A DNA stretch of 64,000 nucleotides from Pristionchus mayeri. Its lineage: Eukaryota; Nematoda; Chromadorea; Rhabditida; Neodiplogasteridae. Below the pieces are notes generated by a model. That model did no database searches. It saw nothing but the letters and a program-made list of their open reading frames with translations, and was not told the DNA's origin. Of the stretch, positions 47,587-59,828 are shown piece after piece. The position numbers were made by a program, and so were the translations under genes. How positions within the stretch are numbered: the first letter of the stretch is position 1; each line of letters opens with the position of its first letter. The stretch spans positions 27,228,685-27,292,684 of the forward strand of contig BTRK01000003.1 in NCBI GenBank assembly GCA_036245805.1, in the 5' to 3' direction.

Positions 47587-48625
47587 CTCTCAATATATCA
47601 CGCCATTCGCGAGAGAATCGAGCTACAATCGCGATTCATGGGAATGGAGAGGAAATTGTGAAATGAGTTCTATACAATTTTAGCCACCCTGAGGCATGTC
47701 TAAGTGACCCCCGAAATAGCTTTGTGCACACTTCATTTTGGAGCTCCCTACGTAGGGTCGGATACCGACATCACTAACTTTGACAGCTATTTTCTCGGAT
47801 ACGGTAAATGACAGAGCAAAATTGACCTCTGAATGACCCCAACTCATTTTTCGAGCTCTATCGAACTATCCAAACCATTTCCTTTAAAACCCATTTTTAA
47901 CGGTGGTACACTTCAGGACAATTTTCTAATAAATGTAGGTGAAGATGCAGCTCAAATTTTTACAATAGATGCAGCTCTGCGAGAGCTTTCCAATGAGTGG
48001 TTTGCGAAAAAAATACGAACACTCCTGTGAGAGTTTCGCTCTTTCAACTCCGTCTGGATCGTTTGAACTTTTTTTTTCAACAGAAGATTTCATTTCATAC
48101 CGCACTTAGGAAGAGCGCTGTCGAAAATAATCGAGGTTCTATTGAAATCTTCTGTTGAAAAGAAGTTTCAAATGAACCAGACAAAGTTAAAAGGGCGAAA
48201 CTTCCACAGGAGTGTTCGTATTTTTTTCGCAAACCACTCTTTGGAAAGCTCTAGCTGAGCTGCATCTAATGTGAAAATTTGAGCTGCATCTTCACCTACA
48301 TTTTTGAGAAAATTGTCCTGAAGTGTACCACCGTTAAAAATGGGTTTTAAAGGAAATGGTTTGGATAGTTCGATAGAGCTCGAAAAATGAGTTGGGGTCA
48401 CTCAGAGGTCAATTTTGCTCAATCTATCACCGTTTTCCAGAAATGGGCATTTGAAGTGAGTGATGCCGAATTGCGACCCGGTGCAGGGAGCTCCAAAATG
48501 AAATCTGCACAATAAGACTTCGGGGGGTCACTCAGGCATGCCTTAGGATGGCCAAAACCGGTTAGAACCGATTTCACCATTCCCACACCCAGCTCGATTC
48601 TCTCATGAGAGGCGTGATATTCTTT
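47587..48625. mobile_element. foldback element with inverted arms of about 490 bp
   Basis: The left arm (about 47587-48090) and right arm (about 48135-48625) are imperfect reverse complements, separated by a spacer of about 45-60 bp. Terminal similarity starts at ATATCACGCC (left, 47595) and the inverted GGCGTGATAT (right, about 48607). Both arms contain the same 65-codon frame, one on each strand, beginning MTPTHFSSSIELSKPF. The arms differ at several bases, mostly at amino-acid-changing positions, so the frame is unlikely to be a gene. The transcript of either strand would fold into a long hairpin. Confidence 0.85.
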
Positions 48626-48687
48626 TATTTAATATATAGATTAATTTATGGAAAAGGCTATGCCTACATCTACAAACTGGTATTTTG

Positions 48688-51600
48688 CTATCGCGACCTT
48701 CTTCCACAGTTTAGTATGTGTGCCGAAAGTTGAGACATACGAGTGAACGGAGTGGAATATTTTACAACTTCAATTCTTTGATCTTCGGAGCTCATATCGA
48801 GACGAATTGAACCTGCGTATGTGCTAATAATAATAGTTAAAGAATCAAAACACATGCATTCATGCAGTTTAGCACAGTGACAGTTACCGTCGATCATGTA
48901 GTGGATGTTGGAGGAGTGTTGGTTGCTCTCCTTCTGAGGCCCCAGTGGACACGCCCCTGTGTGCTTGCAGATGAAGTCACTCCAGTACATCGTTGAGACT
49001 GCCCGCTCCTGTTAGATACTCCAGTTTAACTCATTTGGTAAATTTTAGGTTCGTTCACATTCTTTAATTAATCGTAACTGCTCAGTACTTCATCGATTCC
49101 GATACCAACTAGCCAGATTCGACCTTGGAATAGCAAATTCCACGTTGCTCCTCGATCAGACTGGAATAGATGAGAATTTGAATGCATAATAATTTTAAAT
49201 TTGCATAACAACGAGGATTCAGTTTAAATTTTAACGACAAGTTTCACATTCGAGAAGTGACACAGCGCGAAAACTAACCGAATCTGGTTTTGTTGGGCGC
49301 TTCCGGATGATATCATCGCAAAAGCTGTGTGCGCATCCCTCTTTGGTAAAATTAGGATAGATTATTAATGTGTGAATAACTGGTGGTTGGTCTGAAACTA
49401 TGACACCTCTTGATGCAGAATAACAAAAAGTCTCCGCGGTAAACATTCCAGTTAGATCTGACATGAAATATCTATTCTCCACTTATCGTCCGTCGATATT
49501 GTGTGAAAATCTTTTTTCGGTGTGTTTTGTGCTGGTTGAATACAGAGGTGAATCAGTTGAGAATCGAATAATCCGTCCACTTGAATAATTGCGAGATTAG
49601 TAGCAATGAACTGAAGTTGCTCTTATTCGACTGATATCCATTGCCTGGTACCTTTCCTTCATTGTCTTAGACTACGGGAACAAGAATGTGTTCGACTCCA
49701 TAGTTGAGTAAGTCGCCTCCTTTCTGTTTCCGTGCTACAGTTTCCACTCGAAGCTGCTCTCTTGGCAACATAGCATCGAGTCCTCTCCTGAGAATGGATC
49801 AGTGGCTTGAACAATCGACGAAAGTGCATCAAACTAGCGACCTTCGGTAGCTACGTGGTTCGCGGGGATGTGTGATAAGGATAAAGTTGAGCACGACTGG
49901 TGAGAGCCTGTTTAAAACGTTGTAAAAGGCTCGTGAGGCCTCGGGCGATCCGAAAAAGTTGGAATGGGTCTTAGCCCCATTCCAAATTTTTCGGATCGCC
50001 CGAGGCTTCACGAGCCTTTCACAACGCTCACGCTGCGGGGAGTGAGAGCAGGTTGGGAAGCATTTTTGAATAAATTCCGCAAGGAATTTCAATCAACCAC
50101 GTTTTGTACCGGTTTTATGCAAGGAAATATAATTGTAAGCGACTGGTGAGAGCCTGCTTAAAACGTTGTAAAAGGCTCGTGAGGCCTCGGGCGGTCCGAA
50201 AAAGTTGGAATGGTGCTTCGCCCCATTCCAACTTTTTCGGATCGCCCTCGGCCTCACGAGCCTTTCACAACGCTCACGCTGCGGGGAGTGAGAGCAGGTT
50301 GGAAAGCAATTTTGAATAAATTCCGCAAGGAATGTCAGTCAACCACGTTTGGTACCAGTTTTATGCAAGGAGATATAATTGTAAGCGACTGGTGAGAGCC
50401 TGCTTAAAACGTTGTAAAATGCTCGTGAGGCCTCGGGCGATCCGAAAATGTTGGAATGGGGATTCGCCCCATTCCAACTTTTTCGGATCGCCCTCGTCCT
50501 CACGAGCCTTTCACAGCGCTCACGCTGCGGGGAGTGAGAGCAGATTGGGAAGCATTTTTGAATAAATTCCGCAAGGAATTTCAATCAACCACGTTTTGTA
50601 CCGATTTTATGCAAGGAAATATAATTGTAAGCGACTGGTGAGAGCCTGCTTAAAACGTTGTAAAAGGCTCGTGAGGCCTCGGGCGATCCGAAAAAGTTGG
50701 AATGGGGATTCGCCATATGGCCCTCACGAAGCGATTTTTGCATCTTATTGCATATTGATGATTTAATACCAAATTTTGAAAGAGCTCACTCTGGGGAGTC
50801 GATTGTTCAAGGTCCGGGATCTGGACGATACGTTTGAAGCGAGATATGGGCGAAAAAGTATTATTTCGTCATATTGCATAATGATGATGTAATGTGAAAT
50901 TTTGAAAGAACTCAATCTGGGGTGTCTAATGGTCAAGGTCCGGGATCTGGGCGACCACTTTGAAGCGATTTATGGCCAAAAAGCTATTATTGCATCATAT
51001 TGCATAATGATGACGTAATACCAAATCTTGAAGGAGCTCACTCTGGGGAGTCGAATGGTCAAGGTCCGGGGTCTGGGTGACCACTTTGAAGCGAAATATG
51101 GGCGAAAAACGATTATTGCATCATATTGCATAATGATGATGTAATGCCAAATTTTGAAAGTACTCACAGTGGTGCACCGCCTGGTCAAGGTCCGAGGTCA
51201 GGGCGATGTTTTTGAAGCGAGCTATGGGCAAAATTGGAGATATTGCGTAGTGATGATGCAATATTGCGTCATGATGATGCAATCGATATAGAATTTGAAA
51301 TGGCTCGCCAAGAGGGTTCGTTTGGTCCAGGACTTAGCCTTCTACGATGAGTTTGAGCTGAGTTATTCGCGAAAAACGAGCGTGACAGACAGACAAACAA
51401 ACAAGCAGACGAACTGACAGACAGACATTTTGTCTTTTTTCTACATAGTAACAATACTAGAAACGCACACTTTCCTCATAACTGCATGTTTTGTTGCTAT
51501 CACGTGTCTATCTGATATTATCGCGCCTAAAATTTTACTTGCTTTAGAATATTTCGTGTACTTATCTCCAAATGTGTTCTGCGTCTCGAGATCGCGCAGA

Positions 51601-51908
51601 GTGACATACCAACTGCGATCGCGTGATCTGAAGTATCATAAGATGCGCTTTCCAGTGTTTCTAATCAAGGGGTGAAGTGTTACCACAAAAACTGTTACAA
51701 TCCCTAATCTTCTTTGTAAAAACAGTAATTTTGATGAAAAGTGCAACTTCTAAATACCTCAGAGGAAATCAGTGCGGTTTCGGGAAAATTATATGATAGT
51801 TCACTTACACTCTTCCGCACGAACCTTCCCACCACAGCCACGATGCCAGTCGATCCATCTCGCAGTATGCACTCGCAATGAAGAAGAAGAGGAAGAAGAG
51901 GGAGTGAT
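48688..51908 (-). CDS. degenerate trypsin-fold secreted protein, third paralogue (approximate model)
   Basis: Supported exons are 48688-48812, 48888-49008, 49089-49160 and 49279-about 49480. Further protease-like frames occur at about 49500-49640 and 49665-49790, with a signal-peptide exon at about 51814-51908 (MDHSLFFLFFFIASAYC). Landmarks are LNYGVEHILVP, then FIATNLAIIQVDGLF, where Asn replaces the catalytic Asp, then LCIQPAQNT, GRIWLVGIGIDE, and YWSDFICKHTGACPLG, which matches the C-terminal motif of the neighbouring paralogue. GDSGG is replaced by a DS...DRGATW arrangement. It is therefore probably not an active protease. Assignment of the distant first exon to this gene is inference; the intervening 2 kb is satellite DNA. 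The joins around 49480-49660 are unresolved. Confidence 0.55.
49895..50717. repeat. 246 bp tandem repeat array, each unit with a large hairpin
   Basis: Units start at 49895, 50141, 50387 and 50633 (GACTGGTGAGAGCCTG), exactly 246 bp apart; the fourth is cut off near 50717. Each contains an inverted repeat with arms of nearly 40 bp (CTCGTGAGGCCTCGGGCGAT ... matched by GCCCGAGG...CACGAG) around a loop of a few bases. Open frames in the array are side effects of the repetition. Confidence 0.93.
50725..51300. repeat. satellite array with period of about 120 bp
   Basis: Diverged units share TTGAAGCGA(G/T/A)(A/T)TATGGGCGAAAAA, TATTGCATAATGATGATG, TTTTGAAAGAGCTCA and GGTCAAGGTCCGGG(A/G)TCTGG. The recurring TGAAGCGA block occurs near 50838, 50961, 51089 and 51209. 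At least four units are visible. It is followed by a GACA-rich run at about 51375-51430. Confidence 0.88.
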
Positions 51909-52869
51909 CCATCCAGAAATGGAATGAATTTATGGAACTCGCGCTATATAATTCCCATGCCACATCACTTTCACGTTGTTATATCATCAAGGAAGTGTAT
52001 CTTTTTGAACTTTGTATTTAAGATCGGAGAAAAAATCATTAATGCAATTGATCCTGAATTTGGAAAGTGTAAGGCCATTCATAATTTATGGATATTACAC
52101 CAAGGAGCTCTGATTTCGAACAAATGTAGTCGCTTTCTGTTATCTTCGACTGGTGTGTTGATTTCGACAGATCGAACATTTTCTTTATATTTTTTTCCGT
52201 GAGCATACATTCTCAATAAATCAATAACAGTCTCATTGGCAAATACGGTAGGTTGTGTTTCTGGTGGTGCGAGTCATGGGAGTGGTACATCTGTGGTGAC
52301 GAAGTGAGAAAATCAAATTGCGAATGGGACAATTATTGCGATTCGGCTTAAAATCAGGCTCCTACGGAATATTTTGTGAGTTGGAGGTAAGACAAATTGT
52401 GAAACTACGATAGTGAGGTTCTCGAAGGGTCATTTGTATAGCTCTCTTGGATGGGAATGCTGGGAACGGATACGGTAGGTCAAGCTGCTCGTCGATATTG
52501 ATTAGAATGGAGGGAAGGAGAGGTCAAGCTCGCGAGAGGGGAAATTGTGTTTAGACCTGCTTTCTCTATGGAAAACGCGCGAGAATAGAGGGCGGAGTTA
52601 CAAATATCTTTCTCTAATGCAAATCTATATTACAACTCTCTGGGTTCAGGCACTGTCAAGTATGAGCATACAAATAGTAATGAAAAGTTCTTCCCGAGTG
52701 AAATCGTGCACAACCTAAGGGTGAATTAGTGGTGAAAGCAGCTCAAGATTATCGATTTCTTCGCCGTTATCGATCTATATCTTTGGCACACAACAACGCG
52801 AGGAGAAGGAGGGACACGCAGACGGGGAGAAGATCTATCACAGGGGTACGGTAGTAGGGACGGGGGCGC
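51909..52869. other. spacer between the protease cluster and the KH gene
   Basis: A+T-rich near 52000-52250, then mixed sequence with TACGGTA heptamers near 52246, 52470 and 52848. The 3' UTR of the KH gene should be in the right part. No gene is recognised. Confidence 0.45.
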
Positions 52870-55800
52870 TCAATAGGGCGCGTATCTGACTGCGCCTCCA
52901 ACAGTGGTGGCTGAAGAGGAGCCTGCGGCCGATTTGGCAGTGACGGGACCTCCTGCGCCAGTGGAAGCAGTAGCTGCTCCTGAGGTCTTGATGATGGGGG
53001 AACCACCGTAGGCCATCATTCTGAATGGACATTGAGTTAGAAGTTAGAGGAGATTCAGAATCACTGCTAAAAAAAATTTGGTCCGAAATAAGCCAATCTA
53101 TGATTATAAACGTACGCTTGTGCAGCAGCGTAGGGATGTCCTGCAGCTGCGACAGCTGCAGCCTGCTGCTGCTGATGGTAGGCCATCGCCTGAGAGGAGT
53201 CAGTTCACGATTGAACTACCGTATTCAGATTTGTCTGAGCGTCTACATGAGATCTAGGAGTGACAGTATATACCTGAGATTGCATGAGTTCCAGTGCCGT
53301 TTTCTCGTCCATGGCCATCATCCCGCCGTACTGTAGCGCTGCAAATATCGATTTCCTAAATGGACGACTATCGATCTATGAATTCGTCCTCAGATACTCG
53401 TACACTGTTCACAGTAAGCTCGACCAGACTGGAAAAGGAAAGAGGAAACTGTAATTCTATGGACTAGGAAGCGGAATTGGTGTGAGATGCGGGAAAGATT
53501 GGAAAGGGGGAAATTTCGATAGTAGGTTTGAAGGTAAAAGGAGAGATCAGAAGGGACATCGGGGGAAGGTAAGAGTTGTCAGAGTAACGAAACTGGGGAG
53601 GAGGAATAATCCGACACATGCTCTTCGATCGCACTAGAACGATAAGGAGTAAGCCCTTGGGGTGAGGGAAGGAGGGAGGGGGAGGGGGGGGGAGGGAAGG
53701 GGAACTACTACCTGCTACTTGCTGCTGCTGCTGATGCTGCTGGAGTGCAGCTGCGATGGAGGGATGAACACCCGCTGCCTGCATGGCCAGAGCCTGCTGA
53801 GCACGAACCAGCTGCAAGGGAAGGAGGAGAGAGTGGAGGGATAGAGGGGAAGAGAGTACGGTAGGCTATCGATGACTGACTCAGAGAGAGACTGTGGGTG
53901 AGTTATTCTGTCTAGATAAGCCGAACATAGGATAGATTCGGGAGAAAAGGGGGAGGAAGGGAGGGAGGGTAGGTCACCAAGAGTGAAACGGAAAGGGAAG
54001 CCTCGAGATACGGTAAGCATCGACTAGGGTTGAGACGAGCGACGATGCACTCTGGACTCTCTTCTTCTCTCGTGCTCTCTCGTCTACTCTAACCAACGAG
54101 AGAGCACGGGATTGGAGAGAGTGTCTGCACCGTCACAGAGAGTTATTCACAGAAGGGAAGTGAGGGAGTGGGAAAGGAGAGACAGAGGGAGGGACGATGA
54201 CGAGGGAATCCAAACTGTGTTCCGAAGAGCGATTCAAAGCCTACCTCCAACTGCTGTCCCTGTGCAGCAGCTGCAGCCGCAGCTCCTCCAGCTGCAGCCC
54301 CGCCCTGCTGCAGGAGAGCAGCCGCAGCCAGCGCAGCGTGCTGCTGCTGTTGCTGCATCGCCAGTTGCTGAGCGGTCGCAGCAGCAGAGGAGGCGATCAG
54401 CATAGGGTTGAAGGAGGGCTTGGGACGGTAGGAGAGGGTCGCGCCTTTAGGAGGAGCCTGCAATAACAAGAGATACTAAGGACTCAAAAAGATTCAAAAC
54501 TTCAAATCCTCGAACAACTTGGACCTACTCACAAAACTGAATGGTGCAAGTGAAACTCGTGATTGACATGAAGAAGTGGAATCATGAGCTACTAACCTCG
54601 ATAAGAATGGTGCACACTTCAGCCATGCACAGCACGATTGCTTCGGCAGTCCCCGACAGAGTGACAGCCCTCTCCGTGGATTGGGGAAGCATCTCGGAGG
54701 CCACTTGGATTGACGCTCCAGTCGCCTGAGAGGATAGAGTTATTTTTATTCCTGATTTCCCAAAAGTTGACGATTATTTTTTTAATTTTTAGACTAAAAT
54801 AGATCACAAATCGATGTAAGTGAGTAATCAATTCGTAATACGCTTGAAATACATGCGAAATCGGCGCGAGATTTAATTTCGGACGCGCCAATGCAGTTGC
54901 TATTTCTGCCATACCGGAAGTAGAATATCGCAACCGAACTCCGGGAGTGATCGATGCTATTACGGTAGGCAATCGATATTCACTCACATCTCTGATCTCC
55001 TTGATCTTCGATCCTCCCTTCCCGATAATTGATCCGCACTGAGTGGCCGGGACGATCAATCGGAGTGTGATCGGGGGCTTGGGAACGGAGTTAGGCAACG
55101 CTTTCATGTCCTGAATTTATTTTAAATAATGCTTTGATTATTTCAATTTTCCCTTGATTTTGCATTGTAATGCTTTTACTACTCTTGAGATGCCCTCTCT
55201 CACTGCACTAGAACAAAGAACCAATTCAGTCACAAGAGGCCGCCTAGCTATCCCCAGAGAAGTGTGAGAGAGGGAAGGGAGGACTACAGCTTGCATACAT
55301 TAGCTCGAACAACAGGCTAAGTCATGAGCGGAAGTAAGTCTAAGTCAGTTATCGATCAGCAAACTACCGTACATCGGCGAACTTGGTGCAGATCATATCC
55401 ATCGCCTTCGTGATCGTGTTCGACGTTCCCGTGATCGTCACGATTCGCTCTGGGCAACTGCCATCCGAGATATTGATCTGCAAGGGTATGGTAAGGTAGG
55501 CTATGGTAATAGCCTATTATCGATTTCCTAGCGTCTCTACCTTGCTGACAGGGATGAAACACGATCGTGTGCTAGTATCCTACTACTGAATCCGACGAGA
55601 CTCGCTCAAATTTCCGCCAACTCGAAGATAGATTCAATTACTGCATGTTAGACCCCCCCCCCAACAAAGAGGAATTTACAAAGAGAGAAAAATAGACCAT
55701 CCGCCCTTGTTTCGAATTATTTCATAAATATAATTAACATTGCGAAATGTTTTCTTGCCTTGGCTCCCGATCCCTCTCGAATCAATTTGATCTGATCTCC

Positions 55801-56638
55801 TCTCTTTCCAATTATCGACCCGACTTCCTGCAATTATCGATCAATTCCTTTCTTTCGGCGACTTTCTCTCGATTTCGAGAAGGATTCGAATTTCGCTCTC
55901 TTTCTCCTCTTTGTATCCTTCCTACTAACGAGGAAATTGAATACCGACGAGGAAATAAAACATCAAAAATCGAGTCCTAATTATTACAAAATGAAGAAAG
56001 AAGGGCCAAATTTATTAAAAGGCGGAAGAAATTCAAAAGTACAGTATACCTTTCCCTGCATGAGTAGCCTGATCGTCAGGATCTGATTGAGATTGGGAGT
56101 GCCATCGCTCGTGCTCGACTCGCCCTCGTCCACTCCTGCGATTATCGATTAGCCATTGTATTTAGAGTAGTCCCTACAGTACTCTTTTCCTCTTAAGATT
56201 CCTAAAGTTTCAACAAGCCCTGTATCTACAGTACACTTCTACAGTATCCACAGTGCTCACCGGGTGACTTTCCTGTCGGATTATTCTCCTGATTGCTGCC
56301 ATTGCTGGTGGGAGATGTGGACGACGTCTGGTAGGCTGAGAAAGGATTGTTTATGATTGATACAATTTACACCGATGGCCAGTAGCTCGTGTCGTCTATG
56401 GTGGAATGATGAACAGAGTTCTTTATCAAGTCCAAGACCAAAGTAAAAAGCTAGAAAAAAACACTATATTCGATCTCCCACCAGCCGGCATACATTAATA
56501 TGCTTGTTGTTTTTGTTGAGTAACAGATGGCTGACCTCCCTGCAGCAGTGCTGCTTGCTGTGCTGCAGCTGCAGCCAAAAGCTGCTGATGCTGCGCCGAG
56601 AGTGCGAACTGAGCTGCGAAGGAGCTGGATGGCTCCAT
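52870..56638 (-). CDS. pes-4: PCBP/hnRNP E-type RNA-binding protein with two KH domains
   Basis: Twelve exons (56536-56638, 56261-56335, 56050-56135, 55759-55827, 55373-55477, 54988-55110, 54597-54725, 54245-54457, 53712-53811, 53274-53338, 53116-53189, 52870-53020) close to 431 codons. KH1 contains EVGSIIGKRGDQIKLIREG and ISDGSCPERIVTITG. KH2 contains TQCGSIIGKGGSKIKEIRD and VASEMLPQSTERAVTLSG, ending ILIEAPPKGATLSYRPKP, a hallmark of poly(rC)-binding proteins. These bind C-rich single-stranded RNA and control stability, translation and splicing. After KH2 the protein is Gln/Ala-rich (runs of AAA and QQQQQ), and I find no third KH domain, although vertebrate PCBPs have one. The exon 4/5 intron (donor at 55758) begins GC. 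The symbol follows the C. elegans PCBP homologue and is by family resemblance. Confidence 0.9.
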
Positions 56639-59600
56639 CCTGAGAAGAGCATCGATTACAGTAATCCATCGAATCGTGACAAGACTCCGCGAGTAACAGA
56701 GATATACGGATAAGTGCGATGGATCCACAGGAAGGGAGGAGGTGGTTTGCGCAGCTTTGGAGTGCTCTCTTCTATTCACTTACCCTCTAGCAGGGCAGTG
56801 ACAGCGAGAGAACAGGTGGATTGAAGAGGGCGCAGAGTGATGCATAGAGTAAATAAATGATAGAGAGGTGAATCAAAAGGGGGTACACAGAGGGAGATCG
56901 AAGCAAGGAAAAGGAGACATGAGAGCAGTGATAGTAGAGGATGAGACCAAAGAACAACAGAATGATGGAGCTGTCATGGAAATTAATGAAGCAATGTCAT
57001 ACGACGCTTGTATTGATCGAAATATCTCACAAAGGTCGAAAAAGTATATGAACTTGAAAAGAAAGATGACGTCAGGTAGTGGATGGACAATTGTAAGCAA
57101 CTTTTTCCTCGGTCCAAGCACTCAGTTATGGTGCGATCAAAGGGGGGGGGGAGGGTTGATAAGGGGAAAGAGTCATCTGAGTGATAGACACGAGTGATAA
57201 CAGGGACTGTTGCTCGACAAATCGATTGGAAGATGCTGAGATCAAAGATCAAACGAGTTCGTAAACACTTACCGAGGCCCCCAAGAGCCAAGATGATTAC
57301 ATTTGACTTCTTGGGCTTAGTATTTATGCCGATAGTGAAACAGGATGTAGTCATGTAGCTGTCAGAGAGGGGAGGAATCAATGAGTGAGGACTCCCTTGA
57401 ATACTGCAGCAGTGACGATATTCGAGAAGCACGGAGAGAGGAGGGGTAGAGTTACAGGAGGAGAGGGGGAGGGGAGAGGGGGGAGGGGGGAGAGGAGGGA
57501 GGAGGAAAAGGAGGCCCGATAGGGAGGAGAGTAACGACAGTCGGTGTAGAGCTTTTGGAGAAGGGAAAGGGAGAGATCAAAGAACTTATATGATAAGTAA
57601 AATGTGGTGATGGTAGACTCAACAATCATTGTATCAAGATAGTTATCCAGGACTCGAGGGAACTAAGTCCTGAAAGCTTCTTCCCAGCCTTTTCTCAGGG
57701 AGGATTTGGGGCTGAGACAGGAGAAGTGGGGGAGAATAGTCGGACTAATAAGAGACGACTTCTTCCCGCGGGGTCACTTTCCACTTTGATCAAAGTCCCT
57801 TCTAAAGCTCGATCTCAAACAAAAAAGAAGGGCTGCTCTCAAGCCATTTCGAGTGTGCGCCCAGCTCCATTTCCAGTGCAAAACAAACAGATCGATAGAT
57901 AACAGGCTGTCTAATCGATAAAAATATTTTTCTAATAGAAACGCGGGAAGGCGGCTAAACAGCGGCTATTTACAATTTAGTGACGGTAGTGAGGTGGCGA
58001 GGGTACGTAGAGGTAGAGAGAGGGAGAGAGAGATACAAAGAGGTAGATAGGGACCTACTCCCTCCCCCTGCGCCACCCCCCGAAATCAACTCAAATATTT
58101 GCTCAATTCAGTTCAGAGAAGCGAGAGGCGAGAGAGTAGGCACTTTTGAGAGAGGTGAGACAGGTGAGAGATGAGAGACAATGGAAAGAGAGGAGAGTGC
58201 GGAGTCGAGAGGGCTACGAGATAGTACTGTAATGGGAGAGGACGAGGTCAGTTCGCGATCGACGAACCCGCTCTAATTGATAAGGTACGGTAGAGTACAG
58301 AGCATCGATGATCAGGATGCTCCCTCTCTGCAGAGAAGTAGTGCAGAGAGAGGAGAAAAGGGAGAGTACACTGTAGCCCTTGTCTCCAATCGATGTCGTT
58401 TGTTACCGTCGAGAGAGTAGATGGAGGCAGTCCAGTTATGGGCTCGTAAGGATTCGAGCGAAATGAGATTTGAAAGCGGTAACGAGGCCTCGAGGAGGGA
58501 AGTTGCCAAGAAAGGAGAAGGAGGAAATGGAATCTTACGGCGGATCACTTACTTCCAGAGGTAATGGGGTGTCTCGTTACTATCTAAACCCGAACTATGA
58601 AGGGTTGATGAACATATCGTCAACATTCAATGTTTCGAATTAAGTGGTCGAATGTAGAATATTAGGATTCGTCTCTGCCCTTGCGAGTGGATAGACAACG
58701 GGGAGGGATGCACTGGGGAGAGGGGCACTTGAAGCAGAGGAAGAATGGGAGAGAAGAGGGAAGAAGAATGGAGGAGGAGGTTGATAAGCGACGATGAGGG
58801 ACGAGTCTAGTGGGCATCCAAGCACGACATTTGCAGAAAGGTTCGGTAAATAGTGGATGCACTTCATATTGTGTGCAACAATGAACGTAAGATGGTTCGC
58901 ACTAACTTGTGTGTGAAGGACCAGCACAACTCGAAAGACTGTACATCGTACGGTCTTCCGTCTACTCATTCTCTCTCTCTCTCGCCCTATTTATCAGCTT
59001 GAGGGCGGTGATTATTGAGAAGGAGAACAACAGAGATGAAGTCGAGAAGACAACACGAAGAAGCGAGAGAACTGGTATGATGGAGGGAGGGATGGACTCG
59101 AGTGATTAGAAGTGACCAGTGCGATTATGGAGACGATTCTGCTAACTCTGGTTGAGAATTTTTCGATTGGAAATAATGCCTTCTATAAAATTCGGAGACT
59201 GAAAAGCTTATTTCCAGTATAACACAAATCGACGCCTCTTTGCGCGAAAGACATGTTTTCTTCACAATGGCTCAACGCAAAATTTCGTCGGAGGATAAAT
59301 GAAAATAATGGAAGAGTTGAGTGATCGACTGAACTTGTGTTGAAAACTCTCAATCGCCCGAAATGAAATCTGTCGAATATCTGAGGACAGCAATTCGAGG
59401 GAACGGCTACGGAAGCTATCGTAATGGGCATTCGAGATGATCTGAGAGTGGAGGGAGAGAAGGAGAGGGAGGCAAATGAACATACTTAGGGAGTGAACGG
59501 GTATTACACTCAGAGGAGAGATGAATACGGATGAGGAACATCTGAGGAGAACAACGAAATGAGGGAGATGAGAAGACCGAAGGAAATATCTATCAACGAT

Positions 59601-59783
59601 CCTCGAAATTAAAAAAAATCAGAATTGTCTGAAATCCACGGTTTTAAGCACAGGTTTAAGATTTAGCTGCAGAATGGCATGAATATGTCAGCATTTCTAC
59701 CTTCTCGACAATAACCAGCAAATTCATTAGGGAATAGAGAGAAAAAGAGATCAGGAACAATGGAGGTATCACTCAATAACACG

Positions 59784-59784
<1 letters not shown>

Positions 59785-59822
<38 letters not shown>
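59785..59822. repeat. (CT)n microsatellite
   Basis: About 38 bp of uninterrupted CT dinucleotides in the KH-gene upstream spacer. Confidence 0.93.

Positions 59823-59828
<6 letters not shown>

Noticed and set aside
47833..48401. Mirror-image 65-codon frames in the two foldback arms as a conserved gene
   Set aside because: The arms differ mainly at amino-acid-changing positions, so the shared frame is explained by the inverted repeat alone.
49895..51300. CRISPR-like array
   Set aside because: Units of 246 and 120 bp are tandem satellites without unique spacers, in a eukaryotic genome.
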